Positions 47,218-58,489 of a stretch of DNA of 64,000 nt are shown here, piece by piece (the first letter of the stretch is position 1; every line of letters begins with the position of its first letter). The DNA is from Dipteris shenzhenensis (Eukaryota > Polypodiophyta > Polypodiopsida > Gleicheniales). Below the pieces are notes generated by a model. The model had not been told where the DNA came from. It did not search any database and saw only the letters and a program-made list of their open reading frames with translations. The stretch lies in the NCBI GenBank assembly GCA_047967505.1, contig CM106540.1. One strand, written 5' to 3'. The translations under genes were made by a program, and so were the position numbers.

Positions 47218-47857
47218 AACTATGGCATCTTAAAAGTACAATAACTTCAATCCTCAATATAAAGGATAAAAAATGCATTCAACCTTCCAATGGTGATAGT
47301 CAAAGATTAGTTTGACTAAGATTCAATCAACACATATCGTCAAACTTAGTCAAATATGCCAAAAATGGTCAAGCTTCATATAGTGATCTTGGAGGCCAAA
47401 ATTGAGATGATAGAGAGCATCTCTTTGAGGGAATTTGGTGTGCAATAAAAGGTCTACTAATAGGGAAGACCTAGTACCAAGCTTGGGCAAAGAAACGCGT
47501 CAGATCGCCATAGCCAAAAGCTTCAATTCCGATTGGTTTTTTCATCAGTACGACTCAGTTAGTGGACCATTTGCTTTCAAAATTCATCAAAAACTGCCTA
47601 ATAAGGTCATCCAGTAGCAGCTCAGAGTATTTGATGAATGGTGGCTCCAGTAGGCGGCATTATGTGAAATGGTACTGATTGTGGATAGAGTTGGCATGGG
47701 ACGTGGAAGCTTCTATCTTCTAATTCCTCCTAGCCAGGGGTTTGCCTCATCATGGAGATGCTTGAGCTCAAAGGTTATGGGGAATGGTTTAGAGATGGAG
47801 GAGAACAAGCTTAAGGAAATTTCGTGGAAAGAAAGGGGAGAAAAGCTTCATACCACA

Positions 47858-48169
47858 TGTTGGAGTAGCATGGATACAAGATTGAGAGAGCAAGATGATG
47901 AAAAGGGAGAGAGAGTTTATTCATGAGAGTCATGCCCAATATATAGGCACAAGTTACATCCAGTAGTGACATCATATGTGAGCTTAGTAGAACATCTAGA
48001 TCCATAAATCTCTCAATCAGGTCCATGATTCTCTCAATCACAAACCACACACCTAGATTCACTCAATCACACCTACTGACACCTAACTAGGCACACCATG
48101 TGTTCACACACTCACAACCATAGACCTTAGGACTCTAGGTATGATCCTATTACATCAATTTGTCCTTCA
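47858..48169 (-). repeat. 5' LTR of the non-autonomous element
   Basis: 312 bp, the partner of 46247-46569. Confidence 0.9.
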
Positions 48170-48281
48170 GTTTAGCAACTACAGAGTGCATGAAGGCCAT
48201 GATGTCTTTCCCTCGTGCATCCATAAAGATGCCTCCTGTCTGAGTGATGTCATAGAAGATCGCCTCTGGCATGTTTGCATG

Positions 48282-48851
48282 CATGTATAACTCACATGTA
48301 GGAATCGCATGTAGGACTTGCATGTAGAACTCGCATGTAGGAATCACAAGTGGAACTTGTATGTTGAGGATTCCTAAGAGACATTATTCCTAGCCTTATG
48401 CAAGTACAAGTGGAGCTTTGCCGCTACTCTACACACACATTCTGTACTACCTAAGTCCATGTTGGCACAGAGACAACAAAAATGTTGGCTCTTTCCCACG
48501 GTTTCCGCAGAAAGAGCAAGGTATTCTCAATATGCAGGGTTGCGAGTATGTAGAACATGCATGTAGGAGTTGCATGTAGAACTTGCATGTAGAACATGCA
48601 TGTAGGAATCATATGTAGGACTTGCATGTAGGATTTGTAAAAGTAGAAGTTGCAAAAGTAGAACATGCATGTAGGAATTGCATGTAGAACTTGCATGTAG
48701 GAGTTGCATGTAGAACCCGTATGCAGGAATCGCAAGTAGAACTTGCATGTTGAGGTTTCCTAGCCTTATGCAAGTACAAGCAAAGCTTTGCTGCTACTCT
48801 ACACACACATTCTGTACTACCTAAGTCCATGTTGGCATAGAGACAACACAC
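48282..48851. repeat. Minisatellite (gcatgtagaactt/gcatgtaggaatt) within a 370-bp duplication
   Basis: Units of 12-15 bp occur at 48282-48380 and 48541-48746. Each block is followed by a 90-bp conserved piece (ctagccttatgcaagtacaa to gacaaca) at about 48390-48482 and 48761-48851, indicating a segmental tandem duplication. The same units reappear at 61455-61595. Confidence 0.85.
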
Positions 48852-49283
48852 TCCCCGATCCATTTTATTACCCATCCTCTGGTTATGGCTTATTGTGAGG
48901 ATGTACCTGGGTTGCCATGCATGCAGTCGAGTGGTTGTGGAATCATGCTAGTCAATCCTACTATAAAGCCTTGGCACCATACAATTTTTGCTCAGGTTCC
49001 AGGTAGCATGTATCCACCATTTGTTCGAACAGAGATATGTGGCATGCTTCTAAGAAGATCACTCTTTGATAGAGTCAGCTTGTAATCTGAGCATCGACCT
49101 ATTCATTGGGATTGAAATTGAGTGGATGCAAATGGGTATCGAGGTAACATGGGACCTCCACAATGAATTCCAATGTTTTGTAGAAGAACTTAGGTGAAGG
49201 AGGCGATCAATGTTGCCACACATTATTTGCTCATGCTGCTGAAGTGCTCGGATCATTGTGCCTTGGATATTCCATTCTACACC

Positions 49284-49402
49284 AGAGTATGGTTCGATCG
49301 TTGGCCAATTAATGGTGCGATCTTCATCCAAAGTGTGTATGCACTAGAGTATGGCTCAATCATTGGCCAATTAATGGTGCGATCTCCATCCAAAGTGTGT
49401 AT
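49284..49402. repeat. 62-bp tandem duplication
   Basis: Two copies beginning agagtatgg and containing ttggccaattaatggtgcga. Confidence 0.9.
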
Positions 49403-51111
49403 TTTGGCTTTCCATTTTTTACGTCATGAAACTGCATAGAACTTGGGATGGGTTCTGAGACATGGAGGTGCACGTAGGTACTCTTTCAAGAAGATTACAT
49501 CAAAGAGCTTGGGACAGTGCTAATCACGTTATGGATTCAACTTGCTTATCCAATCCTCACTAATTTGACACTGACGAAGGTTGATAGGAAAGTTGTCCAT
49601 GGTCCATCCACCTCGAGTTTTCATATCAGGATATTTGCTCCAAAATTCCTTGATGGGGTTATTGCTTAAGTTTGTGACTGTTGGGTCAATTGAAAATGGT
49701 GAGAGGCATTAGCAAAGAGACGATGGAGGGAATAGATGTTAGGATGGAGCTTGGGTAAGGTTAAGAGGGTGGTAGCAGCAAGGGTAAGTGAGATTATGAG
49801 GTTGGCAGAGAGAGTGGCTAGATATGGGAAGTTGGATGTGAGATAGGCCTTGTCATCTTCCGATACTTCTTTTTGCTGGTGCGATGCGATCATCAGCTGC
49901 ATGGGTGGGATGTCAGTTATGTCATGCCTTGCAATAATAATGATGGCCTTTGTAGCAATGGCAACAAACCAGTAATAACCCTAAGGGGAGGACTACCCAT
50001 GAGGCATACATATGCAACGAAACAACCCATCATGTGCATACATATGAGGCATACATATGCTATAAACCCATCATGTGTAGACAGGCAGAAGATATTTTTC
50101 TCATCTTTGGACAAGTCTTGGCAAATTATGCGTAGAGTTTTGGTCCCTATGGAATGTTCCCATTTGATTGTTGGATGAGCAAATATGATCCTCATTTGGA
50201 GTTTCTTCCATTGGATAAGCATGCGTGCGTTGAGGTGATCTTCCACTTGTAGAGCAGCCACAAGTTCTTGGTACACCACCGTTGTGCATTGTAGTGGGGC
50301 TTCATTGGTGTTGTCTTCCGTTGCCTCATTGTTGTGCACTAGCAATTGGAGTTCAAGCTTGGAGATGAATCATTCATTTTTTCTTTGTATTTTTGGTAGA
50401 TGGTTGTATATGCCTCCTTAAGCTTTCTCATTTGCAAGGTGACCTTCGCTTGCTGAGGAATGTCTTTAGTGGTATTGGACCATTGGTCCAAGAATTGTGC
50501 TTGTGAAGTGTTGGCCTCTTTAGCGGTAGCAAGTTGGTCCTTTAAGATTCTGCATTTCCTTGTAAGATTGTCAATGCTGAAGGTGCATACTGTTAAAGAG
50601 TGTTTCATGTCTTTAAGCTTGTCTTTACAATCCTGGAGCTCTTCTTCTTTGTGAATTAGAGTGAGTCAAGCTTGTGCCACTACCTCCGTCTACTGAGCAT
50701 GTGCGGAGGTCAAGGTGTTATAGTAGGTCTGTAGGATTGCCGTTGCTTGTACTGCTGTTGTCAGCTATGTTTGGCTTTGGTGGAGGTTGGTGGTCACATC
50801 CCTCATTGCCTTCTCTTGAGCCTGGAGAGCTTGGTTCATGCACACTTCTTCTACCTCCTCATCATCTATTTGCGCCTGAAGTGGCTTGACCTCTATGGCG
50901 ATTGGCTGGAATTGGTCTTCGATTTCTATTGCAATTTTTCTGTGCATATTCTTCCTTGGCCAAGCTAGTGAATAGTTCAGACATTTGGATCATTTGGCTA
51001 GCTTGATGTTGGAGAATGAGAGACAGTGGTGAGGATTGGTGATACTGCTGATACAAGTGGTGTCCATGTAGCCATCCTGATGATTCTGTAGTACTTGTGG
51101 GGGGTTGTTCG

Positions 51112-51282
51112 TGAGAGATCTCTCAATGGAAGCAAGAACGGAAGAGGGAGAGAGAGAAACAGAGAGCCACACAAGTTTTGGTGGGTGCAAAACCACCCTA
51201 ATCTTCTTTTTCATTCATTTATATATGTGTTTGAGTATTGTACATAACCGGGGTAAAGGCACAGTGACCTTTAACCCCCACA
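51112..51282 (-). repeat. 3' LTR of the 51-57 kb copia
   Basis: 171 bp, tgagag to cccaca on the plus strand. The adjoining polypurine tract (AAGTGGGAGGTTG on the minus strand) lies at 51283-51295. Confidence 0.9.
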
Positions 51283-51359
51283 ACCTCCCACTTAAAGGAC
51301 AATGTGCCTTTAAGGGAGAACAACCAGTGAGCATACTATCCAATGCCCATCAATACATG

Positions 51360-52736
51360 ACAATACTCAAACCGCTGACTAGGTAGACTCTTTGTCAGCA
51401 TATCTGCAAGGTTATCATCTTGACAAGCTCTATGCGCTTGTCCTCAAGTACCTCCCTGATGAAATGGTACCTAACCTCAATGTGTTAGGTCTTTGCATGA
51501 AAGACCGGATTTCGTGCTAGCTGAATAGCACTCATGGAATCACTATGCAATGTCGCTACACCTGTATGAATCCCCCAATCTCCCACTAGTCGATCAAGCC
51601 ATATAGCCTCCTTGCAACCCTCTGTGGCTGCAACATACTCAGCCTCTATGGTAGACAAAGCAACGCACTTCTATGCGTGAGACATCCACAACACTGCACC
51701 ACCTGCAAAGGTGAACACATAGCTAGAAGTAGATCTCCTACTATCCACATGCCCTGCATAGTCTAAATCTGTGTACCCAAGTATTGTATCCTCTACCAAA
51801 GCAGATGCACATCTCCTTGGTACCCTTCATGTACCTCATGATGCACTTAACTGCCTCCCAATGCCTCTTTCCTGGATTAGCCATATACCGGCTAACAACT
51901 CCCACTGCAAATGCAATGTCTGGTCTAGTAGCTATCATAGCATACATAAGATTCCCAACTGCTAATGCATGAGGAACCCTGGCCATCATGGCCCTTTCCT
52001 CATCTGATTTGGGACTATCTGTATGACTCAGTTTCACATATGGAGGCAATGGAGTACTCACTACCTTCCCCCCCTCCATATTAAAACGTTGCAATACTAT
52101 GACTTGCAAGTCCCAAATCCTTCATATTAAAGGCCTCATGCAACTTGGCCTTTAATGCATCTAGCTCATAAGTATTCTTGCTAGCCAATAGCATATCATC
52201 CACATATAGTGCCAAGATTATCAAGCTATTATCCTTAGCCCTTTTAGTGTAGAGGCAGTGATCAATTTCACTCCTCCTAAAACCCTGGGACCGAATGAAG
52301 CATCAAACTTTTGATACCATTCTCTAGGCGCTTGCTTAAGACCATAGAGACTCTTCTTCAGCTTGCAAACTAAAAGTTCTTTGCCCTTTTCTTCAAAGCC
52401 TTCCAGTTGCACCATGTAAATTTCCTCATGCAAATCCCCATGCAAGAAAGCTGTCTTGACATCCATCTGCATAAGCTCCATATCCTCTGATGCCACTAGT
52501 CCAAGCATGCATCTAAGTGTGGTCATCTTCACAACCAGAGAGAATATCTCATCAAAGTCCACACCCTTCTCTTGCTTGAACCCTTTAGTGACCAAACGGG
52601 CCTTGCACCTAGGCACATCATCACCTGTGACCTTCATTTTGTAGACCCATTTACATGGCAATGCTTTCTTTCCATGTGGCAAAGAAACCAAGTCCCAAGT
52701 CTTATTCTTCATACGTGAACTCATCTCTGATTGCAT
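51360..52736 (-). pseudogene. pol: Copia RT and RNase H, broken
   Basis: RT part 52736-52221 has CKWVYKMKV, ARLVTKGFKQ and MDVKTAFLHG. The YVDD site follows near 52200 in the neighbouring frame. RNase H pieces continue at 52109-51741 (RPDIAFAVG, VKCIMRYMKGTKE) and on to about 51360 with stops. Compared with 26746-28983 a segment of about 90 bp after the YVDD region is missing. Confidence 0.85.
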
Positions 52737-52803
52737 AGCATACTCCCACTTTCATTGATCCTCATGCATCATAGCCTCTCTGTAGTAAGAAGGCTCCCTG
52801 CAA

Positions 52804-54414
52804 TCAGTAATCAGGCGGTCTAGACACTCTAGATGATCTTCTCAAGGGCATTTCAGCTTGCTGTCCCACCTGCATATCAGCCACATTTGGCTCATCATTT
52901 CCACCAATATATGATCCATCATCTACCCTTGATTGTATACCTGTGGGAGTATTTGGTGGAACAATATTTTGGACATTTGGTGCATGGACAGCTTGCTGTC
53001 TATCAACATATGTAGGTGGATTCACATCCTGGAAAGTGATTCTCCTCATTTCCACATCCCTCATGGGTGCCTTATGCATCTTCTTCTCATTGAAGACTAC
53101 ATCATGGCTACATATGATCTTCTTTGCTTCTGGATCCCAGAGACGATAGCCCATCTCTCCACTTTCACCATAACCCAGAAAGATGCATTTCCTAGACTTA
53201 GGATCTAGCTTCTTTCGAAGCTCTTTTGGCACATGTGCATATGCCTCACACCCAAATATACGCAAATGAGAGTAAGAGGGCTTCTTGCCACTCCATGCCT
53301 CTTCAGGAATACCACCATCCAAACTCTTACTAGGTGATCTATTGATCACATGCACTGCAGTCTTCATTGCCTCAGCCCAAAAACCACCAGAAAGACTTGC
53401 ATTGGAAAGCATGCATTGCAACCTTTCTTGAATGGTATGATTCATCTTTTCTGCAACTGGATTTTGTTCTGGAGTATGAGGGGATGTGAGCTCCCTCTTA
53501 ATCCCACGTGTATCACAGAAATGCTGAAAGTTATGAGAGAGATACTCTCCACCATTGTTAGTCCGTAGGCATTTAAGCGTTCTACCTGACTGATTCTCAA
53601 CCAAGGCCAGCCATTTCTGAAATACCTGGAACACATCACTCTTTCGAGCTATAGCATAAGCCCACACTTTTCTAGTTGCATCATCAATGAATGTCACATA
53701 GTATTCAGCCCTGCCTAATGACCGTGTAGTGATGGGACCACATACATCTGAATGCACCAAATCAAGATTTTCAAACTCTTTCTTTCCCCTTATTTTATGG
53801 GCTGATTTAGTCTGCTTCCCATAGAGACAGTGCTCACAAAATTCAAAATCAAAGAAACTCAAATGCGGTACATAACCCAAACGGCATAAGAGTTTCATTC
53901 CATTCTGGCTCATGTGCCCCAACTTGCAATGCCACAAAGAAGTGCTTGGCTGCTCGGTTATTGCAACAACATGATCAAATACCCGTGATACATGTAAGGG
54001 ATACAAAGTCCCACACTTGGCACCCCTAGCCAAAAGCATAGAGCCCTTTTGAATTTTCCAACTCTGAAAACCAAAAGCGATGTGAAAACCAGCATCATCT
54101 AGCTGACCCACTGAAATAAGACTCTTGGTCAACTTAGGCACATGTCTCACATGTTTCAAAATAAATGCAGACCAATTTGCAAAAGAAAACTTTATGTCAC
54201 CTGCTCCGACTATGTCACATGCATAGTCATTTCCAAGATGCACACAACCTGTCTTTCCACTGTCATAAGTGGAGCACCATTCCCTATGGGGAGTAACATG
54301 GAATGAAGCACCAGAATCCAAAATCCCATCTTGGGAATATGCATCATTTGAAGTGGTAAGCAACTCTACAGATAAACTAGACATGAAGAGAACGTCATTG
54401 TCGTGTGACTGCAT
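52804..54414 (-). pseudogene. pol: Copia protease and integrase
   Basis: A 536-residue open frame. Protease ILDSGASFHV is near residue 33. The GAG-pre-integrase HHCC region has LWHCKLGHMS and CEHCLYGKQ. The integrase core has VHSDVCGP and FIDDATRKVW, and AEKMNHT for the catalytic Glu. The second catalytic Asp reads Asn (RTNNGGEY; codon 53557-53559, GAC to AAC), so catalysis is probably lost. The C-terminal region ends in SSRVSRPPDY, where a deletion relative to the 27 kb copy removes the link to RT. Confidence 0.85.
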
Positions 54415-54426
54415 TGATCTCCTCGA

Positions 54427-55268
54427 TCTTCACTTTTCCTTTGTCCTCCCTTGGACTCTCTTCCTTTTGATTTGCACCCCAATTTGCATTCTTTTTCTTA
54501 TCCTTTGCTCTCTTTTCAGCTTGTAGCAATCCTTTTTCATATGGCCCTTCTTGCCATAGTGGTAACACTCAATGTTCCGTCCCCTGGATTTGCTACGAGA
54601 CTTCCCTCTTTCTTGGGACTTCCCCCTGAACTGTGATCTGCCCCTTTGCACATTTAAGGCTGCATCCTGCTTGTTGCCGTCCATAGACTTCCATCTAATC
54701 TCCTCGGCCAACAAGCTACCCACAACATCATCAAATTTCAGTACTCCACCAGGTGCAAAGTTACTGACAGCTGTACGGAAGGTATCCCATGAGGATGGCA
54801 ATGAACATAAGAGAAATGTTGCCTTAGTCTCACATCAAAATTCATCTTTTGAGCTTGAAGTTGGCTGAAAATAATATTGAATTCATTCAAGTGAGAAGCA
54901 ATGGAGACCCCTTCCTTCATCTGCAGCTCAAACAACCTCCTCATGAGGTAAACTTTATTAGAGGCAGTTTCCTTTTCATAAGTGGCACATAGTTTCTTCC
55001 ACAAATCTTCCGTAGTCTGCTCATTTACTACTGTGAAGTAAACTGACTCTGCAAGATGAAGTCTAATAGTAGATTTTGCTAATGCATCCAACTCATTCCA
55101 ATCATCCTCAGACATATTTGCAGGCTTAGCTTCAATCCCTGCCAAGGGTTTAATCTTCTTCTTTTGAATAAGCAGATCCCCTATTTGTTCTTTCCACAAA
55201 GAAAAGTTTGTCCCATCAAACTTTTTAATGCTAAAAAACTCCTTTTCAGACATGGAAGAGGATGCCAT
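54427..55268 (-). pseudogene. gag: Copia Gag with zinc knuckle, frameshifted
   Basis: The start at 55268 (MASSSMSEKEFFSI) leads into FDGTNFSLWKEQIGDLL, a typical copia Gag N-terminus. The frame shifts near 54810. The second part holds CYHYGKKGHMKKDC (CX2CX4HX4C, second Cys replaced by Tyr-His-Tyr spacing) and a basic tail. A TGA at 54427-54429 separates it from the protease frame. Confidence 0.8.
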
Positions 55269-56708
55269 GATGTAAATGAAGCAAAAATCCCAAATGCTAG
55301 TACCTACAAGAGAGAATCACACAAATACCAGGTGCACCCAAATGTGTATGCCACAATAGAGTGAAATATCACCAAAACTCATGTCTCAAAGCATTTGACT
55401 CATGTGCATATACTATGCATCCATATGAGCAAATCTGGCCCAAAAGAAAATGCCAACTGCAATGGCAATCCAAAATGCCAATAAGTGCCAAATGACTCAA
55501 GCATAAACACCGTCCACTGGCATATGCATCAATAATATCTCATCCAAGAGAGCATAGCACTATCAATGCATCACCTGCAATGTGTCAAAGCTGTCCCTCA
55601 GCAAAAAATAGCATCTATGTGCAAAGCATCCATAAAAATAGCATCCCACAAGGCAATTTGGGCCTATCAGCACATCCAATAAGGACCGCAGTGCATCCAA
55701 GTGGCCTATAAATCATCCACTACAACCCAATGCACACCACGAATGAGCGCACACTGCTCAAACTCTGCAACCAGAGTGATCTGCATAAGGTATGCTCAAG
55801 AAATCATAGTCCCACGGTAATGACCGCTACTGAAAATAGAACCGGAGATGCCTCAAAACATGGGCGCCATTGCATAATCGAACTCAGCAAGAAAATCTAC
55901 AAATATCTCTCTTCTGTTGGAACTCCAAAATCTCAACCGATGAGTGAGAAATGGGAGTCAACACTTATCCACTACCATGTGGCATAAATCTAAGGTTTCA
56001 AAACCTTAGAATGAAAAATGCATAACAGAGAGACGAAATCCAATACACAAAGATCTATAACTCTAAAAATCCTCCACCGAATCGCATAAGAACTGATAGG
56101 TAAGGGTTTTTGGGCATTCGGAACGCAATGGGATAGACGGTTTTGGAAACCGTGGTCTCAATCATTGGGTCCAACACACGGACTGAAAAACGTTTTTGAA
56201 AACAGAGCTATTTGTAAACTCCACCGGAGTGCAAATGATGAGCAACATAGAAGTTTTAGGACCTCCTGAGTCCACCGGAACTAACAGATTTGCAAATGGT
56301 TGCTCCAAACTTGAGTTCCAATACCAAGGCAGAAAAACGCAGAAACTAACACAATGAGTCAGAAATCCAATGAAATGATCCCAGATTCAAGAATAAAGGT
56401 GTTTCAAGCTCCTGAAGTGAAGTGGACACCAAAAGCAAGCAATACTTGCCTCTACAAGTCAATACGGAGTCTTTGTCATCGAACAGAATAGGAAAATCGC
56501 AAAAAACGACTTTTTCTTTGAAAACACTTAACAGGCTCTCAAAACCACTTTGCAAAACCAAAAGTGACTTTTCCAAAGATTCCTCCAAGGTCTCTACACA
56601 CTCGGATGCAAGTAAAGTCACCCACAAAGCTTCCCACAGAGCTTCTCCTTCCTCCCACAGAGCTGCTGAGCTTCCAAGCATTCATGCACACTCAGCTAGA
56701 TCACCCGG

Positions 56709-56720
56709 GCTCTGATACCA
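56709..56720 (-). other. Primer-binding site of the 51-57 kb copia
   Basis: gctctgatacca on the plus strand is the complement of the iMet site, two bases inside the 5' LTR. Confidence 0.9.
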
Positions 56721-56722
56721 GT

Positions 56723-56893
56723 TGAGAGTGCTCTAAACGGAAGCAAGAACGGAAGAGGGAGAGAGAGAAACAGAGAGCCACACAAGTTTTGGTGGGTGCA
56801 GAACCACCCTAATCTTCTTTTTCATTCATTTATATATGTGTTTGAGTATTGTACATAGTCGGGGTAAAGGCATAGTGACCTTTAACCCCCACA
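56723..56893 (-). repeat. 5' LTR of the 51-57 kb copia
   Basis: 171 bp, tgagag to cccaca on the plus strand; the partner of 51112-51282. Confidence 0.9.
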
Positions 56894-58489
56894 GTTCCAA
56901 TTGTATTTCAGTCACTTGGGTACAATAGTCATACTATTGATCTGGCCCTAGACCCCCTTGTGGCTCATGGACTAGCATGGCATCAATGGGAGGTGCTGGT
57001 GTTGATGTAGCCTCAGGCTCTGGTGCCGAAGTTGCCTCAGCCTCTGGTTGTTATTGTTGTTGGAGATATATTGGTTGCAGTTGTGGACTGAGCTGTAGCA
57101 TCTTGTGGGGCAATTCCTCAATTTCGACCTCAAGAATAGGCATTTCCTCTGAGGTATCTATATTTTCAAATGTGATAGGAGGAGAAATTGGTGATGGCTC
57201 CCATACCGATGAGAAGGGAAAATCCAATTCCTCAATTGGTTTTGGTGACTGGGGCAGAGTCATTTCTCATTCCTGTAGCTCTTTTTTGATGATTATAGCC
57301 AATAAGTGTGTAATTTTACATTTTTGGCCTGATGAACCATCTAGTTTTTTTGTAAAGAAGATGACTAAGTGCTGGATCTCTAGTCTTGCTTTAGTTTCCT
57401 ACTTAGACAAACAAATGTGTGGAGTGGAAGTGATCGATTCTTGCCGCACTTAATCTCGAGGATTGCGGATAGGAATTGTGCTGCTTCCTTAAGGCGAGGT
57501 TTAAGGATGGTGCGAAGTAATATGCCATCCTAATGGAGTAGTGTGCCCTTGGTGAGGAGAGGCTGTACTTCAAGAAATTCTACATCGGCAAGCCATGTGG
57601 GTATTTGGCACCTTGTGTTGGGAGTGAAAAAGACCTTTGAATGACTGTACTATTGAGGATAATGCTGAGTGGGGCTCTGATGTATAGTGATGGTACCGTA
57701 CTTGCCAACTTGTGCATTGCTCTTGAGTGGTAAGAATGGAGAAAGTCCTTGATATAAGTGGTCATTGTAGGACTATTCTAAGGATTTTAGGCTCTCATGA
57801 AAACTGCCTAGACCCCTTTGCTCTAAGTAAGATCTTGCTTCCTTGGAAAGAGCATAAGTCGATGTAGATGGCCACACAAGTTCTAGTGATTGGGCCCCGT
57901 CAATGGTTGTGTAGGCCGGTGGTGACTGGGGTGGCATTTGTTCTTCTTGGTCATGCATTGAATCCTCCTCGGAGCTATCGCTCTGGACCACAGATGCCTG
58001 TGGTTGCCATGGTTGAGAGGATGTAGATGGCTACGAACTCTGGAGGGGGTCTCATGGTTGAGGTGGTTGGCTCTTTCTACACATCCTCTTTAGTGGCGGC
58101 ATTTTTTCTGAACCTGCATCCATGTGCATGTGGTGTACCATTGATCATTAGATTAGATGGCATGTAGGTATGACCTTTGTGTGTGTGTGTGAGAGGTTAT
58201 TTTTATACATGCTTTGAGAGTGTGGAATGAAAGTGTGTGGCACAATTATTCATACAATCATCTATGTGTCTAAGGGAAAGCATGTGAGTGCACTTGACCT
58301 AGTAGCCAGGTAGGGACTAACTATATGCTTTTTTTGTTGCTGGGATTTCATAGGGTAGCTAGAACTCAAGCATCACTTCTGAGCCCTAGGTTAAAATTGA
58401 TTGATGCTACCTATATGTGCGAAGACATACATATGCAAGTGAGTGCTCATGATACAATCCAATCCTAAGTAAGGAAGACTTGGGTTTCC

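Larger units (their letters stand above)
46247..48169 (-). mobile_element. Non-autonomous LTR retrotransposon, no gag or pol
   Basis: LTRs at 46247-46569 and 47858-48169 flank only about 1.29 kb. The minus-strand 5' LTR (right) is followed by a degenerate iMet primer-binding site (complement at 47845-47855, TGGTATGAAGC). A GTGGGGGGGAA polypurine tract precedes the left LTR. LTRs differ at about ten positions. The flanks gttag (46242-46246) and gtttag (48170-48175) are a target duplication with one inserted base. It interrupts an exon of the decayed gene. Confidence 0.85.
45456..48350 (-). pseudogene. Decayed multi-exon gene of unknown function, split by an LTR element
   Basis: Minus-strand exons: an upstream part at about 48350-48170 (YDITQTGGIFMDARGKD), interrupted by the LTR element at 46247-48169; then 46246-45857 (YRDCFIPYKEHPSRL, KREWKKAMKAAKADP), exon 45778-45635 (YRTPVEIAYHHGHCRG) and terminal exon 45548-45456, an acidic Asp/Glu tail ending at TAG. 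Introns of 78 bp (45779-45856) and 86 bp (45549-45634) have GT-AG ends and keep phase 0. In-frame TGA and TAG codons and a frameshift near 46005 show it is broken. I do not recognise the family. Lys-rich helices and an acidic tail would fit a DNA-binding or transposase-associated protein, which is speculation. Confidence 0.6.
51112..56893 (-). mobile_element. Full-length but broken Ty1/copia element
   Basis: 171-bp LTRs at both ends differ at about 8 positions. The flanks gttcg (51107-51111) and gttcc (56894-56898) are a near-perfect 5-bp target duplication. Gag, protease, integrase, RT and RNase H lie in copia order on the minus strand, with frameshifts, stops and small deletions. It belongs to the same family as 26746-28983 and the relic at 6875-15579. 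It is inserted in the accessory coding region. Confidence 0.9.
48880..58129 (-). pseudogene. Long accessory coding region downstream of gypsy pol, split by a copia
   Basis: The ATG near 58129 (MHMDAGSEKMPP) follows the gypsy integrase. Protein-like pieces follow in order: an acidic Ser/Pro/Gln-rich part (57991-57773) and a Pro/Glu-rich part (57263-57051). Beyond the copia insertion (51112-56893) come IDDEEVEEVCMNQALQAQEKA near 50860, a helical DQLATAKEANTSQAQF part (50608-50339), VEDHLNARMLIQWKKL (50345-49917) and further fragments to about 48880, including a hydrophobic stretch near 49800. Stops and frameshifts are frequent. No family is recognised. Its position resembles env-like or extra ORFs of some plant gypsy elements; that is inference. 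Confidence 0.45.

Noticed and set aside
48451-48875. Met/His/Cys-rich repeat proteins
   Set aside because: Translations of the gcatgtag minisatellite.
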